Shown here piece after piece: positions 11,438-15,491 of a stretch of DNA of 15,491 bases. The notes below the pieces were generated by a model, which was not told the origin of the DNA, made no database searches, and was given only the letters and a program-made list of their open reading frames with translations. A program made the position numbers and the translations under genes. Source of the stretch: an uncultured Caldilineales bacterium (GTDB taxonomy: Bacteria; Chloroflexota; Anaerolineae; JAAEKA01); the NCBI GenBank assembly GCA_937907455.1, contig CALESQ010000072.1, positions 1 through 15,491 on the forward strand. Direction: 5' to 3'. Positions within the stretch are counted from its first letter, which is position 1. Each line of letters starts with the position of its first letter.

Positions 11438-14215
11438 TTAGTTGGCGTTGCGCTGAATGATGGGCAGATAGGTGCCGTAGTAGCGCAGGTGACCAAAGTC
11501 AACTTGCACAGGCACACCGATCTCGGCGTATACCGTAACATCGGCGTTGGGGCTGGGGCGGTAGCCGGGCGGTGCCTGTTCGATCAGCCGGTAGCTGCGG
11601 TTGGGATCAAGGAAGGAGAAGTTGTAGCGACCGTTGCTGCTGGTGGTTTGCGAGCTGATCTGTGCGCCGCTGGCGTTGTATAGAGTGACGCGGGCACTGT
11701 TCAAGGGTGTATCTACGCTGCTATCGTACACGCCGTTGTTGTTGACATCGTAATACACTTGCCCCTGAATAATGCCATAGGGCAGGCGGGTAGATGTGGC
11801 CGTGGGGGTGGCCGTCGGCGTGTTGGTAGCGGTGGCGGTGGCTGTAGCGGTGGGCGTGGCCGTTGGCGTGTTGGTGGCTGTAGCTGTAGGTGTGGCCGTG
11901 GGTGTCTGCGTCGGTGTGTTGGTGGAATTCGGCGTAGCCGTGGGGGTAGCCGTCCAGGTGGGGGAGGGGGTCCAGGTGGGGGTCCAGGTGGGGGTTGGCC
12001 CGCTGGTGGGCATGTTGGTGGGGGTGAAGGTGGGGGTGGGCACAGGGTCAGCCCCGGCCAGCTTCTTGAACTCCACAAAATGCACCCATTCGTTGCCGTC
12101 GTTGATGCCGCTTTCGTTGCGGCTGTCCAACACAAAGTCGGCGCCGCCGGTAAGCGTGTTACTCATCCGCGTGCCGCTGATGACAAAGGAAGCAGTGATG
12201 AAGGTGTTGCTGTTGGTCTTTTGCACCCACGGGTCGCTGCTGCCTTCGGGTACGGCGGCCTGCATCACGCCGCTGCTGTCTTCGTATTTCAGTTGCCAGC
12301 GATCAGTGCCGCGGTTCCAGTAAGTCACCTCGATGCGCACCTGGTTGTCGTCGCCGTACACATAGCCGTCATCGGCCGAGAACCACATATAGGGGTTGCC
12401 GGTGGTTTGGTCGGTGCGGCGGATCACCCAGGCCTGGCGTGCCGAGGCAGGCAGCGCCGAGTTGTAGGCGTTGGGGAAGCAAGGCGCATCCGGGCAGTTG
12501 CCCAGTGTTACCGGTTGACCGCCTTCGGTGGCCTGATTGGTTTCGGCCACAGTTTGGCCGCCGGGGATGTCGTCGCGCTGGTACAGCCAGAATTGATAGT
12601 TGCCCAGTTGCGGCCAGCGGTTGGTATACTCCACGGCGCTGGTGTTGCCATAACGGAAGGGGTTGCGGTGTTCACGCATCGCCACCCAAATGGAAGGTGT
12701 ATTGGTGAGGTTTTTGCCGATCCATTGGCTGGCCCAGGCCATGAAATCGGTGTAAGCAGTCACCGGCGTATCGCCTGAACCTATGTACCAGCCGTCGTAG
12801 CCGGACAGGCGCAGGTAGTCTGTCTTTTTGTCCAGAGCATTGAGCACGCCCCACGAGAAAATCGTGGGCGAAGGCAGCATGTAGTTGTAGCTTTCAAAAG
12901 CAATAGGAACCTGACTGTTCGAGGTGACCAATTGGTCATAGGAACCGGCGCAGGTGTAGTCGGGATCATCTTCGCCGCACATCAACACATTGTTGTAGTC
13001 GGCATAAAGCCCATTGAAGGAAAGGCCCACACCGCGCTCCGCCGCGTAGATGGAGAACTCTTTGCGCTCGCGCGGCACGATCTGGAATGGAGCCATTTGC
13101 AGCAACAAGCGTTTGCGCAGGATGCCCCCTTCGCTGAAGGCGCTGATATACATGTCGGTAAAGTCGTTTACCGTGTCAATCCACAGATCAGAGGTCAGGC
13201 CGTTGGCCTGCGATGCGGCGCGGTCTACCGGCTCGGTAGCGCGTGTTTCGCCCCACAGCCCTGCGCCGATGGCGATGAACTCCACGCGGGCATCGTTGCG
13301 ATAGCGGTTGCCCAGCGCCTGCACGAAGGTTTGATAGTACTGCTTGTAGGTATCAGTCCAGAACTTCAGCAGGATCGGCGTGGTGGTCAGCGATACATCG
13401 TCGAAGTAGAAGGAGGTGGGAGCGTTGCTGTCGTTGTTTACCGTGATGCGCAATTCAATGTTGCGGTCGGCATAGGCATTCAGGTTGACGGCAAAGCGTT
13501 GCCAGACGTTGCGGGCATCGCCGCTGCTGGCGTTCTGCAGGGTAGCCAGCACGCTGCTGTTTTCAATCAACTCGACGCGCATGGTGTCAGCGGCGCTGCC
13601 TGCCGGCTCGCTCGACTCAACGCGCCACCACCATACGGCCTCGGCGTTGCGCAGGTACGGGGGAATGCGCATGGTGTATTGGCGCAGAATCGCCGTGGAG
13701 TTGACGGCCCCGCCGACGCGCACGGCTTTGCTGCCGGCTAACACCGGGTTGGCAACCGCCGATACGGCCCCGCTGAAGTCCCAAGTTGCCGCCAGATCGC
13801 CCTCAAAGCCACCGTCGTCTATTTCTTCCAGACGTGTGCCGTTGTACATGATGGCGCTGTTATCGCGCACAAAGCCGGGCGCGGGCATGCTGCCGCCGCC
13901 GTAGCGTCCTTCTGCAGTGACAATGGCAATGCCCACCTTTTTGCCGTTTACAGCGTGGGTAGCCAGGTAGTTGTCTATCGAGCTCCAGTTATAGACGCCC
14001 AGGTCGGGGTTGAGCGGGCGCCACCAGAAGAATTGCATATCACCGGCGTGGTGAAACAAGGCAGGGTCCAGGTTTTTGCTGCCCACCAGGTAGAAACCCG
14101 GTGCGGCATCGCCGGGCACTGCCAGATTTGCGGGAGCGGCGGAACTTTGTATCGGCACGCTGCTCAGCAGCAGGCTGAACAGCAGGATTAGCAGCAGAGA
14201 ACGTTTTGTTAGCAT
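11438..14215 (-). CDS. Secreted multidomain protein: glycosidase-like barrel with inserted CBM-like domain, Thr/Pro linker, SdrD-B-like repeat
   Basis: The protein has 925 residues. A signal peptide (about 1-27, hydrophobic core LLLILLFSLLLSS, likely cleavage after SSAAP) is followed by a barrel-like start (40-115, with FFWWRPLNPDLGVYNW). Residues about 128-280 look like an inserted jelly-roll carbohydrate-binding domain, from DGGFEGD to FYFDDVSL. The barrel then resumes. AIGAGLWGE (315-323) and PIAFESYN (437-444) place Glu323 and Glu441 where clan GH-A-like enzymes carry the acid/base and the nucleophile. Residues 600-720 are beta-rich. A Thr/Pro linker (about 725-810) leads to an SdrD-B-like Ig domain (814-905, DVNNNGVYD) and the tail TYLPIIQRNAN. 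No family name is certain, and the hydrolase function is inferred from these motifs. GGAAGGGA 5 bases before ATG supports the start. It probably acts outside the cell on a polysaccharide. Confidence 0.85.
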   Translation of the reverse strand: MLTKRSLLLILLFSLLLSSVPIQSSAAPANLAVPGDAAPGFYLVGSKNLDPALFHHAGDMQFFWWRPLNPDLGVYNWSSIDNYLATHAVNGKKVGIAIVTAEGRYGGGSMPAPGFVRDNSAIMYNGTRLEEIDDGGFEGDLAATWDFSGAVSAVANPVLAGSKAVRVGGAVNSTAILRQYTMRIPPYLRNAEAVWWWRVESSEPAGSAADTMRVELIENSSVLATLQNASSGDARNVWQRFAVNLNAYADRNIELRITVNNDSNAPTSFYFDDVSLTTTPILLKFWTDTYKQYYQTFVQALGNRYRNDARVEFIAIGAGLWGETRATEPVDRAASQANGLTSDLWIDTVNDFTDMYISAFSEGGILRKRLLLQMAPFQIVPRERKEFSIYAAERGVGLSFNGLYADYNNVLMCGEDDPDYTCAGSYDQLVTSNSQVPIAFESYNYMLPSPTIFSWGVLNALDKKTDYLRLSGYDGWYIGSGDTPVTAYTDFMAWASQWIGKNLTNTPSIWVAMREHRNPFRYGNTSAVEYTNRWPQLGNYQFWLYQRDDIPGGQTVAETNQATEGGQPVTLGNCPDAPCFPNAYNSALPASARQAWVIRRTDQTTGNPYMWFSADDGYVYGDDNQVRIEVTYWNRGTDRWQLKYEDSSGVMQAAVPEGSSDPWVQKTNSNTFITASFVISGTRMSNTLTGGADFVLDSRNESGINDGNEWVHFVEFKKLAGADPVPTPTFTPTNMPTSGPTPTWTPTWTPSPTWTATPTATPNSTNTPTQTPTATPTATATNTPTATPTATATATATNTPTATPTATSTRLPYGIIQGQVYYDVNNNGVYDSSVDTPLNSARVTLYNASGAQISSQTTSSNGRYNFSFLDPNRSYRLIEQAPPGYRPSPNADVTVYAEIGVPVQVDFGHLRYYGTYLPIIQRNAN
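11786..12046 (-). repeat. Low-complexity DNA encoding the Thr/Pro-rich linker
   Basis: The segment repeats short units that encode TPTATPTAT and TPTWTPTW patterns, roughly residues 724-810 of the secreted protein. On the plus strand it reads as GTGGGGGTGGC-like repeats. Slippage or recombination could change its length between strains. Such linkers are typically extended and often O-glycosylated. Confidence 0.85.
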
Positions 14216-14268
14216 GGCGTCCCTTCCGGTAAGGTGTTGGTGAATTTTAACAATGTCTCAGCACGCAA

Positions 14269-14296
14269 TCGCCGATGACTTGCAAGTCATCGGCGA
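14269..14296. promoter_or_regulatory. Perfect 28-base palindrome upstream of the secreted-protein gene
   Basis: The sequence is TCGCCGATGACTTG followed by its exact reverse complement. It lies 53 bases before the start codon of the 925-residue protein. As RNA it would form a stem of about 12 bp, but no run of T follows on either strand. It may be a weak terminator after the sugar transferase gene, or an operator. The gap 14216-14517 otherwise holds only the doubtful small frame described separately. Confidence 0.6.
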
Positions 14297-14303
14297 CACG
14301 GCG

Positions 14304-14516
14304 TCAGGCAAAATATTTTTGGCTTTCCCAATCTATCTGACCGAACGTCCGCGAGCGGTAGCTGTGTTTGGTGTTCAGGCCATACGGTGAAGGCCGCTTG
14401 CGGGCAATGAACTGCCCGCCGGCCAACCGTCTGTCAGGGCGTGATGCAGAAAGCAAACGATAGGTGATCTGGGAAATTCGCAGGTAAGACAGGGAGGGTT
14501 GGGGATGCGCAGCCAT
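14304..14516 (-). CDS. Doubtful 70-residue hypothetical protein
   Basis: An ATG one base after the sugar transferase stop opens a 70-residue frame ending just before the 28-base palindrome. The product is basic, rich in Arg and Ser, and has no hydrophobic segment or recognised motif. There is no Shine-Dalgarno site, so it could only be expressed by coupling to the gene before it. It may be plain intergenic sequence. Conservation in relatives would be the deciding evidence. Confidence 0.2.
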   Translation of the reverse strand: MAAHPQPSLSYLRISQITYRLLSASRPDRRLAGGQFIARKRPSPYGLNTKHSYRSRTFGQIDWESQKYFA

Positions 14517-14517
14517 A

Positions 14518-15234
14518 TCAGCCGGTGTTTTTGCCAGTCAGTACAACGGGAATTGTCTTCAGCGCAATCAACAAATCAGTCCACAGCGAGCGCTGATCAA
14601 TATAGTCAATGTCCAGACGGATGATTTCATCAAAAGCCAGTGCACTGCGCCCGCTGATCTGTGCCAGCCCGGTGAGGCCCGGCAGCACTTCCAGACGGCG
14701 ATAGTGCCAGTCTTTGTAGTTTTCCAACTCGTAGTCGGCCCAGGCCCGCGGCCCGACAAAGCTCATGTCGCCCTTCAGGATGTTCCACAACTGCGGCAGC
14801 TCGTCCAGGCTGGTTTGGCGCAGGATTTTGCCAACGCGAGTGATCACCACACCGCTGTTCAGCGGTTTGTACACGCCGTTCGCTGCTTCTCCACTGTTGT
14901 TGCCGTTAGCGTATTGCTTGATATAGCGGCGATGCACCTCTTCATGCTCCGGATTGTAGCTCATTGAACGGAACTTGAAGAAGTTGAAGGGCCGCCCGTA
15001 GCGCCCAGTACGTCGCTGAATGAAAAGCACCGGCCCGGGCGTGTCCAGTTTAATGATGATGGCAATCGCCAGCAACAATGGAGACAGACACAGTAAAAGA
15101 AAAGCAGCCAACGCAATGTCAAATAGTCGCTTTATGCGTTCATAGACAGTCATGTAGATCTGCGTCCGCTGCGAAAAATCGGGATAAGCCAGATGGCTGT
15201 ACCAGGAAGCTATGCGTGGTTGTGTGTCTAGCAT
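14518..15234 (-). CDS. Bacterial sugar transferase (phosphoglycosyl transferase, short monotopic form)
   Basis: From the ATG at 15234 the protein has 238 residues. One hydrophobic segment (about 38-62, FDIALAAFLLLCLSPLLLAIAIII) contains the Ser-Pro kink of the re-entrant helix. It leads into KLDTPGPVLFIQRR (62-75) and FFKFRSM (85-91). The catalytic Asp144-Glu145 pair sits in TSLDELPQLWN, and GDMSFVGPRA (155-164) and PGLTGLAQISGR (185-196) complete the family signature. These enzymes transfer a sugar phosphate from a UDP-sugar to undecaprenyl phosphate at the inner membrane face. This begins exopolysaccharide, O-antigen or capsule assembly. The four extra transmembrane helices of WcaJ-type enzymes are absent, so this is the PglC-like size class with a 30-residue N-terminal extension. 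It is the best evidence that the window belongs to a surface-glycan locus. The sugar is not readable. Confidence 0.93.
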   Translation of the reverse strand: MLDTQPRIASWYSHLAYPDFSQRTQIYMTVYERIKRLFDIALAAFLLLCLSPLLLAIAIIIKLDTPGPVLFIQRRTGRYGRPFNFFKFRSMSYNPEHEEVHRRYIKQYANGNNSGEAANGVYKPLNSGVVITRVGKILRQTSLDELPQLWNILKGDMSFVGPRAWADYELENYKDWHYRRLEVLPGLTGLAQISGRSALAFDEIIRLDIDYIDQRSLWTDLLIALKTIPVVLTGKNTG

Positions 15235-15242
15235 CGAATAAT

Positions 15243-15247
15243 CTCCT
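15243..15247 (-). promoter_or_regulatory. Ribosome binding site fixing the sugar transferase start
   Basis: On the minus strand AGGAG lies 8 bases before the ATG at 15234. An in-frame GTG at 15270 would add 12 residues but has no such site. Confidence 0.7.
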
Positions 15248-15288
15248 GTAGAGTGAGGCGATGCTACCACAATATCACGGTCAGATTA

Positions 15289-15317
15289 ATTCTGCATGAA
15301 GAAAGCATTCTTGGCAA
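15289..15317 (-). promoter_or_regulatory. Candidate promoter for the sugar transferase
   Basis: The minus strand shows TTGCCA (complement of 15312-15317, five of six to consensus), 17 bases, then CAGAAT (complement of 15289-15294, four of six). It overlaps a 9-bp inverted repeat, ATGAAGAAA (15296-15304) with TTTCTTCAT (15325-15333). The weak -10 keeps confidence low. Confidence 0.3.
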
Positions 15318-15355
15318 ATGACAGTTTCTTCATACAGCATTCGCGTGATTTGCGC

Positions 15356-15395
15356 AAAAACAAGGAACAGCCGCTGGACTGAGAGGCCGCGGCTG
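15356..15395 (-). terminator. Candidate terminator or attenuator upstream of the sugar transferase
   Basis: On the minus strand CAGCCGC and GCGGCTG form a 7-bp stem around 14 bases, followed by TTCCTTGTTTTTG. It could end a gene lying beyond the right edge, or act as an attenuator in a long leader. The stem is short and the T run is not immediate. From 15396 to 15491 I see no convincing gene. Confidence 0.4.
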
Positions 15396-15491
15396 GCGGA
15401 GAGCCTTGCTTCCAAATGACACCAACTGCATAACTCCTTGAGTTTAGAGCCGTAGGAAGAGGCTGAACTTTAACAACTGAAGAGGAATCGG

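Noticed and set aside
11796..12323. Val/Gly-rich open frame on the plus strand
   Set aside because: It is the antisense reading of the Thr/Pro linker repeats of the secreted protein.
14351..14372. JUMPstart/ops-like string GAGCGGTAGCTGTG
   Set aside because: Only about eight bases match ops, and it lies on the strand opposite to all nearby glycan genes.
15330..15431. 33-codon frame with AAGGAG just upstream, possible leader peptide
   Set aside because: The site is only 2 bases from the ATG, the peptide shows no run of a single amino acid, and the frame crosses the hairpin. It is not enough to call a gene.

Overview
The window looks like a chromosomal segment of a GC-rich, free-living bacterium, most likely a member of the Chloroflexota (Anaerolineae, Caldilineae or a neighbouring class). 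This is an inference from two protein habits common in that phylum. The large secreted protein at 11438-14215 carries a long Thr/Pro-rich linker of TPTATPTAT type, and it ends in the short tail YLPIIQRN. No rRNA, tRNA, transposase, phage gene or CRISPR array was recognised.

Layout from left to right. Positions 3-314 hold the AT-rich 3' end of an unidentified membrane-protein gene, followed by a membrane-anchored CAP-domain protein (338-1345, +). It converges, with 3 bases between the stop codons, on an FAD-dependent amine/amino-acid oxidoreductase (1349-2503, -). The oxidoreductase is divergent from an alpha/beta hydrolase (2693-3511, +), and the gap between them holds two good sigma70-type promoters back to back. 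A perfect 14-bp hairpin terminator (3527-3563) separates the hydrolase from a leftward gene cluster.

The leftward cluster is transcribed from right to left. Its order is a WbpD/WlbB-like sugar N-acetyltransferase (9920-10495), a Gfo/Idh/MocA sugar dehydrogenase (8931-9923), SbcC (6376-8934), a class I SAM methyltransferase (5726-6373), a polytopic GT-C-like membrane protein (4584-5729) and a CE4 polysaccharide deacetylase (3610-4542). Three of its junctions are 4-base ATGA overlaps and one has a 2-base gap, so it reads as one translationally coupled operon. Most of the members fit nucleotide-sugar modification and surface-glycan assembly. The DNA-repair ATPase SbcC in the middle does not fit that theme, and no sbcD lies beside it.

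Upstream of this operon, 10541-11246 is a GC-rich modular tandem array with full units of 118 and 99 bases. It has strong internal dyads and begins only 45 bases from the acetyltransferase start. It is the least explained structure in the window. To its right lie a 925-residue secreted multidomain protein (11438-14215, -) and a short-form bacterial sugar (phosphoglycosyl) transferase (14518-15234, -) that would start glycan assembly on a lipid carrier. Hairpins and a 28-base perfect palindrome punctuate the gaps.

Taken together, the right two-thirds reads as part of an exopolysaccharide or surface-glycan locus. The sugar transferase would start the lipid-linked glycan, the dehydrogenase and acetyltransferase would make an acetamido sugar, the GT-C protein, methyltransferase and deacetylase would extend or modify it, and the secreted glycosidase-like protein would act outside the cell. 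That pathway picture is inference. The domain assignments rest on visible motifs.
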